This document shows, piece after piece, positions 18,190 through 25,804 of a stretch of DNA of 64,000 bases. The first letter of the stretch is position 1, and each line of letters starts with the position of its first letter. The notes beneath the pieces are model-generated. The model had not been told where the DNA came from. It made no database searches and saw only the letters and a list, made by a program, of their open reading frames with translations. This DNA comes from Planctomycetaceae bacterium (GTDB lineage: Bacteria > Planctomycetota > Planctomycetia > Planctomycetales > Planctomycetaceae). The position numbers and the translations under genes were made by a program. The DNA lies in the NCBI GenBank assembly GCA_041398825.1, contig JAWKTX010000002.1, forward strand, positions 124,001-188,000, given 5' to 3'.

Positions 18190-20355
18190 TTATCCGGAAA
18201 ATGTTTTTGTAAAGAACTTTTTCAGGCCGCTGCCGAATCCGGAATCCAGTTGATCAAGATCAACTTCCTCAAGTTCTGGTGCATCGAATTCCTCGTCAGA
18301 GAAATCCGTTTCGCCGGAATGCGTTTGACTGGTCCTTTCGCTGGTTGCAGATGAAGTCTTTTCGGGGACTAACATGTCGGATGAGTTTGTGGTATCTGAA
18401 TTCCCACTGTCGGTGTCCGAGGAAACGAAGTTCGAATCTTCGTCTGCGGCATCCGGCTTCATGTTGCCCGACTTGCCGTTCGTGGTGGCAGGTTCGCCTT
18501 CATCTGCGGTATCAAACTTCAGCGATTCGAGGTGTTCGTCGCTCTCGAATTCGCGAATTTCGTCTTCGTCAAGTTTGTCGAACAGATTGGGAATCATTGA
18601 TGCGGTTCCAATTCGACGGGCCTTTCCACTGCCTTCACTTTCGTCAGCCTGAAAGTACATTCGGCCAGCTTGAGGCATTCGGTCAATGTCGAATTCACCC
18701 ACCAGATTCTGCTGCTGATCAGCTTCAATCATCAGCTGAACAATATCCGGGTAGGTCGCTCCGAATTCACCGCAGGCGATGATAATGTCCCGCAGACGAT
18801 TCGGGACCTTCTGCCGCTGCGGCTCCTCGTGCTCCAGTGAATACTTTGTGATTTCGATCGAATGGCTGCTGCCGTCAGCGGCAACGCGAATATTGCGGCC
18901 GGCGTTGAGAACCACTGGCATTCGTAAAGGCTGATTCGCCCCAAACAGGATCACTTCCGGAGCTCTGCGGCGTGTCACGTGTGACATCGGTTCGCCTTCC
19001 GAATCAATCATGTACAGTGTGAACATGTTTTCGAAAGTCTTACGAATCAGCGCTGGATCTGCAGGGTTCAATTCCTGAAGTGCCTTGAATGCTCCGTAGC
19101 GCGTTTCAAGGCTGTCCGCACTCATCAGATCCCGCAGTGCCATGACGGATTCGCCTTCATCGATCACTGACAACGCCGCCAGAGCGTAGACTCGCAAAGC
19201 GGGTTCGTTTTCGACAGCGTGGCGAAGATCTTCAACTCCGGACGGGTCGCCCAGGTATGCCAGTGCCTGTGAAGCGTGAAATCGAACTTCAACGTTATCT
19301 GAGCTCAGGGCTCGTTTCAGGAACGGAATTGTCCCTTCGCCGATTGCTTCGTACTGAAGTGAAGCCTGAAGACATGTCGCCGGGTCCAGAATCTGCTCTT
19401 CCAGAAACTCCATTCGCATACGCCGAGCGACATCCGTTTCATTGAACGCAATATTTCGAATGACCTGCTGATACCGCGGGAAATTGTTTCGATAAGTGCG
19501 GTGCATCGTCAGATCGATCAGTGTGTCAGTCTTTGCTTCCGCAAGTGAAACACGCTGACCATATCGGTTGTAGTCGTGGAATCGTTCGGACACCGCAGAG
19601 GCGATTCGTTTGCTGTTTCGATACCCACGTTTGTCGGTTCGCAGAACAATGGAAAGATTGCGATCAGTTTTCGAGATCGCGCCACCCGGGATCGTGCCGC
19701 GTCGCAGTTCAGCGGACACTTCGCCACGACTTTTTCGGACGCCCAGTTCCGTCAGGATCGCACCGCCAGCCACGCCATAGTTGTGGCCTTTGACCGTCTG
19801 CCCGTTTAGTTCCTGCTCTTCGTAGAGCGGAGTTTCCAGCAGCCATCCGCCCTGCAGACTTGAGGCGTTACTGCTCGGAGGAACAGCAACTCGCACATCG
19901 AATCGCTGACCGTCTCGTACCATTGCGGGAAGGTAGGCGGTGACAACAACAAGGGCGGTGTCTTTCGACGCAAGAACCCGCGATGGATTTCTGACACCGC
20001 GACGGGTCATCTCAGCCTGTAACATCGTGCGCAATGCCGAGGGTGCAGGGTCATCTCCGGTGCCGTTCAGGCCGGTGACCAGCCCAACGCCTCGGAGTAC
20101 GACAAGGTGATTGCCCTGAACGCTGATGTATTCACTCAACAGCGACGTTTCGACACGGTTAATAAAGTCGTTGTCGGTTTCCGGACGAACGGGATCATCA
20201 TCGGGCAGGTCTTTCTTCTTCAGGTCCGGAAACCCGCTGAAAAGTCCCTTCTGAGGAAGCGACATCAATCCCGAAGCACACCCGGTGACGGTGAGCAGCA
20301 TGATGATGCTCACGACTCGGTGAAATCGGCGCAAGGGGAGTGGTGAGTTTTTCAT
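18190..20355 (-). CDS. FlgI-like P-ring domain lipoprotein with HEAT repeats
   Basis: A 721-residue exported protein. A lipobox (VTGC, Cys26) indicates a lipoprotein. Residues 78-300 match the flagellar P-ring protein FlgI: VQGNHLVVLRGVGLVTGLNGTGD, a VVVTAYLPAMVRDGQRFDVRV strand pair and the ASSLQGGWLLETPL motif, followed by the FlgI-type IASAVSERF and PRYQQVIRNI segments. Residues about 335-430 form HEAT-like repeats (VRFHASQALAYLGDPSG, LRVYALAALSVIDEG). The last ~120 residues are acidic, Ser/Asp/Glu-rich and disordered. FlgI normally forms the periplasmic bushing of the flagellar rod and is about 350-370 residues, without a lipid anchor. No flagellar gene is nearby. The role may be a ring in another envelope complex (inference). 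Confidence 0.82.
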   Translation of the reverse strand: MKNSPLPLRRFHRVVSIIMLLTVTGCASGLMSLPQKGLFSGFPDLKKKDLPDDDPVRPETDNDFINRVETSLLSEYISVQGNHLVVLRGVGLVTGLNGTGDDPAPSALRTMLQAEMTRRGVRNPSRVLASKDTALVVVTAYLPAMVRDGQRFDVRVAVPPSSNASSLQGGWLLETPLYEEQELNGQTVKGHNYGVAGGAILTELGVRKSRGEVSAELRRGTIPGGAISKTDRNLSIVLRTDKRGYRNSKRIASAVSERFHDYNRYGQRVSLAEAKTDTLIDLTMHRTYRNNFPRYQQVIRNIAFNETDVARRMRMEFLEEQILDPATCLQASLQYEAIGEGTIPFLKRALSSDNVEVRFHASQALAYLGDPSGVEDLRHAVENEPALRVYALAALSVIDEGESVMALRDLMSADSLETRYGAFKALQELNPADPALIRKTFENMFTLYMIDSEGEPMSHVTRRRAPEVILFGANQPLRMPVVLNAGRNIRVAADGSSHSIEITKYSLEHEEPQRQKVPNRLRDIIIACGEFGATYPDIVQLMIEADQQQNLVGEFDIDRMPQAGRMYFQADESEGSGKARRIGTASMIPNLFDKLDEDEIREFESDEHLESLKFDTADEGEPATTNGKSGNMKPDAADEDSNFVSSDTDSGNSDTTNSSDMLVPEKTSSATSERTSQTHSGETDFSDEEFDAPELEEVDLDQLDSGFGSGLKKFFTKTFSG

Positions 20356-20869
20356 GGCGTGATTCCATTCACGCAGCGCAGCCGCGACCAGTGAGGCGAG
20401 GCCACCAGCGAAGAAAGTAATCCAGAAACGGCACTTCGGTCAGTCAAGTGACGACGGGATTACATATTCAGAAGGGATGATGTGACAGGTGGGATAGAAA
20501 CGATGGTCGCTTTGTGCTCAGCCAAAGGCCCCGTGCCGGTGGGATGAACCGGCAAGTGGGCCATCAGTCTGTTCAATAGCGAATCCAGGTCTGTTGAGAG
20601 CAGCTTGACAGGTCGCTTCTCAATTCTCAGCCGATTCAGTGAGAGCCCATCGGTGAAAAAGAGTTGCATGGGATGTTTGCAAGCTGAACTCGCCACGGAC
20701 CATACGATTGAGAGATTCGCCAGGTCAACATGGCTCGCACTTTCTCAATGAGTTCGCGCGTCCCTGCAACTTGCCTGTCTGCTGAATCCGGCAGGAACTG
20801 CCATCAGGCGTCCGACTGCGGACAGCCTTCGCTCATCCGATCGCAGACACCAGGCAAAATCTGCGCATG

Positions 20870-20893
20870 AAAAAACCGGCAGGAATCGCCGGT
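20870..20893 (-). terminator. rho-independent terminator, minus strand
   Basis: On the minus strand ACCGGC pairs with GCCGGT across a 7-base loop, and the stem is followed by a run of six Ts. It sits 330 bp beyond the Flp-like pilin gene, past repeat copy 1. It therefore ends either read-through from the pilin gene or an unrecognised small transcript. Confidence 0.75.
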
Positions 20894-21125
20894 AAAGTGA
20901 CCGAGGTCTTCGTCCGTATTCGACAGGCTTGTTCAGCCAGCATACAGGTTTCGCGCGAATGACTCGATCGTATCGCGGATAAACAATCAAATCTGATTGA
21001 GCGGAAGGCTGCCCGAGGGTGGGAACTGGCATCGCACGCGAAGTCAATTCCCGGTCCCTCAGATCAAACCTGCTCAGCTTTCCGCGTCCGATGCTCGCCG
21101 TGTCTTCGTCTCAGGAGCGTTTAGC

Positions 21126-21220
21126 AGCCTGTTAAAAAACGGGACTGGCTCGAGCAGGAGACCCTAAAACACGACGGTTTCCAGTCGTCCTGCGTGCCAT
21201 CCCGGTTTTTCAACGGACAG
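21126..21220 (-). repeat. palindromic dispersed repeat, copy 1 (95 bp)
   Basis: Begins AGCCTGTTAAAAAACGGGAC and ends CCGGTTTTTCAACGGACAG on the plus strand. The ends are imperfect inverted repeats, with an inner pair GGGACTGG / CCAGTCGTCC. The inner end lies 5 bp from the stop codon of the minus-strand pilin gene (21226). Read in the direction of that gene it forms a long hairpin ending in six Ts, so it can act as a terminator. It matches copies 2 and 3 along its whole length with roughly 80-85% identity by eye. Confidence 0.85.
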
Positions 21221-21225
21221 TTAGG

Positions 21226-21552
21226 TTAGAAGTAATTCTTCTCTCCGCCGCTTGTGGATGGATCGCAAACAATGATCGCATTGCAGTCGCAGGTGTCCGG
21301 GCGATCCCAGTATGCACTGCCATTGGTCTTGCCTTTCACGCCGCCGTAGCTCTTGTACGATGCGATACCACTGGTCGTGTAGCTTTGATCGATATTGCCG
21401 ATCGAGTCACCCAGGTCACTGAGTTCTGCAACGACAGCACACTGTAATTCGACCATGCCGACCACCATTCCAATCACCAGAATGGTTCCGATCAGAACCA
21501 GTTCAGCCGACAGGATCACGCCTTCATTGTCATTCCACAGTTTCTTCAACAT
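21226..21552 (-). CDS. Flp/TadE-like small pilin-type protein
   Basis: A 108-residue protein. A short charged N-terminus (MLKKLWNDNEG) is followed by one hydrophobic helix (VILSAELVLIGTILVIGMVVGM) and a polar, Gly/Ser-rich tail with three cysteines (DTCDCNAIIVC). The charge-Glu-Gly-hydrophobic layout is like Flp-type prepilins of tight-adherence systems, although no tad gene is nearby. The ATG is preceded by GAGGACAAG about 11 bases upstream. Its stop codon is directly followed by repeat copy 1. Alternative reading: a single-pass membrane protein unrelated to pili. Confidence 0.62.
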   Translation of the reverse strand: MLKKLWNDNEGVILSAELVLIGTILVIGMVVGMVELQCAVVAELSDLGDSIGNIDQSYTTSGIASYKSYGGVKGKTNGSAYWDRPDTCDCNAIIVCDPSTSGGEKNYF

Positions 21553-22061
21553 TGTCTTCTTGTCCTCAACAAAACATCACCGGAAAGTTTGAGCATTCGC
21601 TGTCGCGGTCCGTTCCGCGAACTGCTGAGAACAAAAGCAGGTAGAATGCCAAAGGAAAAAACGGGAGCTCGAGTGTCGACTGTTTCTGGATGGCAACACG
21701 CAGGTTTGGCTTGAGAAAACAGGGCATTCTGGCATGCAACGCCCGGGTCAGAGCCGATTCCGGCTGCTGTCTCTGAATTTGGATGTTGCCGCGAGTCAAC
21801 ACTTCACCATTCACCTCTTAAGGTTCTGTGCAGACAGATTGTTCATAATCCGGACGCGGACCGACCTGCGATGTGGTATTTGGGCATCAATCCCGCCACA
21901 ACTTATGAAAACCTCGGGCAGAAACGTTCCTGAGCAGGAAACCCGCGTAATCGACGCTATAATCTCTTCCCAGAGCCCCTGGATTTCCTATGCACCCATT
22001 TCGAGGCGATTCAACAGTCGAACCATCTGGGTGCCGCGCCCCAATTTGGAAGTGAACACAG
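21553..22061. other. divergent intergenic region
   Basis: About 510 bp between the minus-strand pilin gene and the plus-strand orphan at 22062. I see no gene; an 82-codon minus-strand frame (21566-21814) lacks recognisable features. It presumably holds both promoters, but no clear -35/-10 or -24/-12 element stands out. Confidence 0.5.
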
Positions 22062-24026
22062 ATGTCGATGTCGACGCTGCTTGAGAGTTTTGCCGTCAGC
22101 CTGCCTGCTCGCGGCGTCAGTAAGCAACTCAAGGATGCCGTAAAAACCAAAGATGGCTCCGGGCTGAACGCAACCTTCAAAGAAGAATGTCGGCGGCTGA
22201 GCAAACTGATACAGGCCGCCGCACCGGGAGAACAGGCGTGCTGTCTTTGGTCAGTCGACAGCGTTCCATTGTCCGGACGTGAACGAGAACTAGCCGCCGG
22301 TCTGGAGGAAACAGGTTCGAGGCTCAGTGGCAAAGCCAAACGCCGATCTCAGGTCAGTGAGGTCATTGCCAACTGGCTTGTGGAAGCCTCTTGTCCGCTC
22401 GGAGCGTGGGAATTACTGACCATCTGCGAGTTACTGATCCGTCATGGTCACCAGTTGAAGAGCGATCTTCGCCTGCAGTGCCTCGCGCTGCTGCTTGAAC
22501 AACATGACCATCAGGCAGGTTCGGGCAACAGTGTTTCAATTCCGGATGATGCAGTCGTCTCTTCCGGCCCATTTGCTCATCTGGAACCTTTGATCGCTGC
22601 GGAATCGCAGCTCCTGCTGAACCTGCTTGTAAGGCCCTTTATCAACGATACTATCGAACGTCAGGAAGCGGCTTCCCTGTTGATGCACACGATGACTGAA
22701 TGCACTGATCAGGATGGCATTCCACAGGGATCGATTCTGAACGTATTGCCACATCTGCTCGCGCACTGGACGCGGACCCTGCTGTGGGGAGAAGTCTTTG
22801 GAGAAAAACTGAACGGGAAAAAAGTTGCATCTCGTTTTCATTCGGTCGTCGAAAAATCAGCAATGCTTTTGATTCCGTCGCCGAGTTTACCAGGCCTCGC
22901 AAAGAGCAGAATTACGGATGTTCGAGCAGAACTGGCTGTCTGTCGGACGAATGCTGCCCACGACACGGACCAAACTGCCGTCAGCCGTTCGGTCAGCCCC
23001 GATATGTCGGCGGTACTTGCTGTCAGCACTCGAATCGGCGGATTTAAGTCGCATGGCAAGGTGCGATCGCTTCTGAAGAACCTGAATTCGGTCAAGTCGA
23101 TCCAGCGTGCTCGACGTCAGGTTGTTCGTCACCTGAAAACGGGTCGTTTCGAAGAGAATATTCGCGGCGGACTTCCGGCCTGGCAGTCAGATACGGCGAA
23201 TGTCGCCATCATGCGGTCGTCGGCGGATGTGCTGGCAGACGTCTGCAGCGTCGACTACAGCAGTTCGACGATGCAATTCGTGCTGGCCACCCTTGGCGTC
23301 CCGATGATGGAAGGTGCATGGGACTCTTCACTCAGGGTTGATGACAGGGAGTTGCCGATTGCGACGGGATGGGAATGCAGTTGCTGGTATTCGGATGATG
23401 AAGCTGCTTTCATCGAAATGGAATGCAAACCTGTTGAAAGCTGCACTGTCGTTCGCCATCTCATGATTACCCATGGGCAGCGTCTGGCTGCCATTACAGA
23501 AAATGTGCGAACAACCACTCCTGACGTAAAAGTACAGTTCTCATCGAAATTTACGCTGGCGAACGGCTGGACCACTCATCGCGACCTGATCACACGAGAG
23601 TTGAAGCTGACTTCAAGTGATGTGCTGGTACGGGCGTTCCCGCTTTGGCAGCCCGATGATCGGATTGATCATGCCTTCGGTACTTTCGAAGTCCGCGAGA
23701 ACCAGCTGCATTGTTCAACTCAGGGCATCGGTGGTTGCAGCATGCCTGTGGTCTTCGACTGGAATCCCCGCCGTGCGACTCAGCCAGCGGACTGGAATCG
23801 GCTGACCGTCGCCGAATCACGTCGGATCGTGGGAGAACACGAAGCCAATGGTTACCGACTTCGAGTTGGCTCGCATCAAATGCTGACATACTTCAGTCTG
23901 ACCGACCCGAAGTTGCATCGGACGGTCATGGGCGTGCATACGCCGGATGAGTCGGTCTATGGTCAAATCGACAAGGATGGCAAGCTGTTGCCTTACGTTC
24001 AGGTCGAATTCGTTCCCGAAGATTGA
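22062..24026 (+). CDS. hypothetical protein, 654 residues
   Basis: I do not recognise this protein. There is no signal peptide or membrane helix, so it is probably cytoplasmic. The first ~230 residues are helical, with paired leucines and charged residues (ELLTICELLIRHGH, QCLALLLEQHD). The C-terminal ~280 residues are predicted to be beta-rich, with many Val/Thr/Trp strands and a DDRIDHAFGTFEVREN segment. The overall look vaguely recalls the beta-sandwich end of heparinase II/III-type proteins, but no catalytic residues can be assigned. It is convergent with the Gfo/Idh/MocA gene; repeat copy 2 lies between them. Two ATG codons six bases apart (22062, 22068) could both start it. Confidence 0.75.
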   Translation: MSMSTLLESFAVSLPARGVSKQLKDAVKTKDGSGLNATFKEECRRLSKLIQAAAPGEQACCLWSVDSVPLSGRERELAAGLEETGSRLSGKAKRRSQVSEVIANWLVEASCPLGAWELLTICELLIRHGHQLKSDLRLQCLALLLEQHDHQAGSGNSVSIPDDAVVSSGPFAHLEPLIAAESQLLLNLLVRPFINDTIERQEAASLLMHTMTECTDQDGIPQGSILNVLPHLLAHWTRTLLWGEVFGEKLNGKKVASRFHSVVEKSAMLLIPSPSLPGLAKSRITDVRAELAVCRTNAAHDTDQTAVSRSVSPDMSAVLAVSTRIGGFKSHGKVRSLLKNLNSVKSIQRARRQVVRHLKTGRFEENIRGGLPAWQSDTANVAIMRSSADVLADVCSVDYSSSTMQFVLATLGVPMMEGAWDSSLRVDDRELPIATGWECSCWYSDDEAAFIEMECKPVESCTVVRHLMITHGQRLAAITENVRTTTPDVKVQFSSKFTLANGWTTHRDLITRELKLTSSDVLVRAFPLWQPDDRIDHAFGTFEVRENQLHCSTQGIGGCSMPVVFDWNPRRATQPADWNRLTVAESRRIVGEHEANGYRLRVGSHQMLTYFSLTDPKLHRTVMGVHTPDESVYGQIDKDGKLLPYVQVEFVPED

Positions 24027-24170
24027 TTTCTGTGTTGTGAGTTTTCTGCTCACGGGCGAAAACCATGCCGCAGGCGCTGCGTCAAAAGCGACAGCGAGAT
24101 GCTGTCGAAATCTGCGACATGTCACGCAGTGCCTGCCTGTGGGATCAGTCTGGTCTTGGCTTCGCTTAGC

Positions 24171-24265
24171 AGCCTGTTGGAAACGGGACTGGCTCGACCA
24201 GGAGACCTGAGAACACGATGGTTTCCAGTCGTCCTGGGTGCCTGTCCCGTTTTTTCAACGGACAG
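24171..24265 (-). repeat. palindromic dispersed repeat, copy 2 (95 bp)
   Basis: Begins AGCCTGTTGGAAACGGGACT and ends CCCGTTTTTTCAACGGACAG. It has the same length and orientation as copy 1 and again ends 5 bp before the stop codon (24271) of a minus-strand gene. It lies between the convergent orphan and Gfo/Idh/MocA genes. The plus-strand direction retains a T6 run after the outer stem; the minus-strand T-run is degraded (TTTCC). Confidence 0.85.
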
Positions 24266-24270
24266 TGAGG

Positions 24271-25470
24271 TTAGCTACGTACACCAGCGTATTTCATCGG
24301 TACCCACGCTCCGTTCTCTGCACTGCTCGCAACGCACTGCTGGATGAAGAACATACCTTCAGCACCATCGTAGACGTTCGGATAGACGGTATCCTTCGTT
24401 TCGAAAGATTCGCCCGTCGCGCGAGCAATCATGGAGTCGTATGCGAATCGGTAGACGTTCGCGAATGCTTCGAAGAAGGCTTCCGGGTGCCCTGATGGAA
24501 GTCGACAAGCAGCCTTACCCATATCATTCATGAATGGGGCGTTCGGATCGCGTGTGTAAAGTTGATGAGGCGAACCGTTACGACGCACCATCATGACATT
24601 AGGTTCTTCCTGCCGCCACGAAATGGCTCCCTTGGTGCCGTCCACTTCGATGAACAGATCATTCTCACGACCGTGTGAGATTTGACTGGCCGTGACGGTT
24701 CCCAGAGCACCATTTTCGAATCGGACGACTGCGTGACCGTAGTCATCCAGTTGACGCCCAGGCGCAAAGATCTTCAGGTTGCATGAAATTTCGGAAGGAA
24801 TCAACCCGGTCATGTAGCGACCAAGGTTATAGGCATGGGTTCCGATATCGCCGAATGCACCGGCAGCTCCGGACTTGCTGGGATCGGTTCTCCATGCAGC
24901 CTGCTTCTGGTCTTCCTGTTCAAGGCGTTTACGCAGCCACCCCTGAATGTAGTTTGAACGGATCGCCTGAATCTCACCCAGCTCGCCACTCAGGATCATC
25001 TCGCGAGCCTGACGAACCAGCGGGTAGCCGGTGTAGTTATGGGAGACGGCAAAGACAACACCGCTTTTCTCCACTGCGGTGACAAGCTCTTCCGCCTGTG
25101 CGAAATCAAATGTCATGGGTTTGTCGCAGATAACATTGAATCCCGCTTCCACTGCAGCTTTTGCGATCGCAAAGTGTGTGTGATTGGGAGTTGCCACGCT
25201 GACAAAATCGATTCGCTGATCTTCCGGAAGCGCAAGTTCCTTATCGATCATTTCCTGATAGGAACCGTACGCTCTGGATTCCGCAATGTCATACGCCGGA
25301 GCGCTTGCTTTTGATTTTTCGGCGCTGGATGACAAAGCACCTGCGACCAGCGCTGCTCGATTATCCAGAACAGCGGCGGTGGCGTGAACGCGACCGATGA
25401 ATGAGCCCTGACCACCGCCAACGAGAGCCATTCGAAGTTTACGATTCAGTTTGCCGTTGGTTGTTTCCAT
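24271..25470 (-). CDS. Gfo/Idh/MocA family NAD(P)-dependent oxidoreductase
   Basis: A 399-residue sugar or inositol dehydrogenase-type enzyme. The N-terminal Rossmann motif is ALVGGGQGSFIGRVHA. It is followed by VSVATPNHTHFAIA and the catalytic-domain marker CDKPMTFDFAQAEEL, with a Lys in the CDKP motif corresponding to the family EKP lysine. The C-terminal half is the alpha/beta substrate domain (GDIGTHAYNLGRYMTG with its conserved His). There is no Tat signal. The ATG at 25470 has AGGAAAG eight bases upstream. It stands alone, with three direct repeats in its upstream region (25613-25679) and repeat copy 2 beside its stop codon. Substrate unknown. Confidence 0.92.
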   Translation of the reverse strand: METTNGKLNRKLRMALVGGGQGSFIGRVHATAAVLDNRAALVAGALSSSAEKSKASAPAYDIAESRAYGSYQEMIDKELALPEDQRIDFVSVATPNHTHFAIAKAAVEAGFNVICDKPMTFDFAQAEELVTAVEKSGVVFAVSHNYTGYPLVRQAREMILSGELGEIQAIRSNYIQGWLRKRLEQEDQKQAAWRTDPSKSGAAGAFGDIGTHAYNLGRYMTGLIPSEISCNLKIFAPGRQLDDYGHAVVRFENGALGTVTASQISHGRENDLFIEVDGTKGAISWRQEEPNVMMVRRNGSPHQLYTRDPNAPFMNDMGKAACRLPSGHPEAFFEAFANVYRFAYDSMIARATGESFETKDTVYPNVYDGAEGMFFIQQCVASSAENGAWVPMKYAGVRS

Positions 25471-25804
25471 TTTTGCTTTCCTGCAAAACGATCTTTAATG
25501 TGCCTGATTTCTTTGATGAGCCTGATTTCAATGAGACGTCAGCCGCTGGAGCAGAAATCCGGCGGAACCGCAAATTACGTTTGGATTCACCAGAGACTGG
25601 TCACCGCATGAATTGCGTCGGCAACCTGAATGCCCTGTTGCGTCAGCATCCTGATTGAAATTGTTGCGTCAGCAACCTGTTTCAGCGGGCAGAATAGTGG
25701 CGACCTACCGGCGAAACAACTGAAAGCGCCATGCAGAATCGTTCGCTTGCCGATGTGACGTCAATGCTTGTTGAAGATTCCGCAGAGATCGCACTTTGAG
25801 CGAC
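25471..25804. other. intergenic region between two minus-strand genes
   Basis: No gene. It contains three 16 bp direct repeats (see 25613-25679), located 143-209 bp upstream of the Gfo/Idh/MocA start and downstream of the TPR kinase stop. Confidence 0.5.
25613..25679. repeat. three 16 bp direct repeats at 25-26 bp spacing
   Basis: TTGCGTCGGCAACCTG (25613-25628), TTGCGTCAGCATCCTG (25638-25653) and TTGCGTCAGCAACCTG (25664-25679). The regular spacing of about two and a half helical turns, upstream of the oxidoreductase gene, suggests iterated binding sites (inference) or a decayed duplication. Confidence 0.65.

Larger units (their letters stand above)
20356..21225. other. 870 bp region without a recognisable gene
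   Basis: Short minus-strand frames of 78 and 100 codons (20460-20696, 20745-21047) show no domain, signal peptide or convincing start and are not annotated. The region contains a minus-strand intrinsic terminator (20870-20893) and copy 1 of the 95 bp palindromic repeat (21126-21220). The part next to 20355 should contain the promoter of the FlgI-like gene. Confidence 0.5.

Noticed and set aside
20460..21047. two short minus-strand frames (78 and 100 codons) in the gap after the pilin gene
   Set aside because: No domain, signal peptide or convincing start; composition looks non-coding.
25613..25679. CRISPR-like array
   Set aside because: Only three 16 bp repeats with 9-10 bp spacers; too short and no cas gene nearby.
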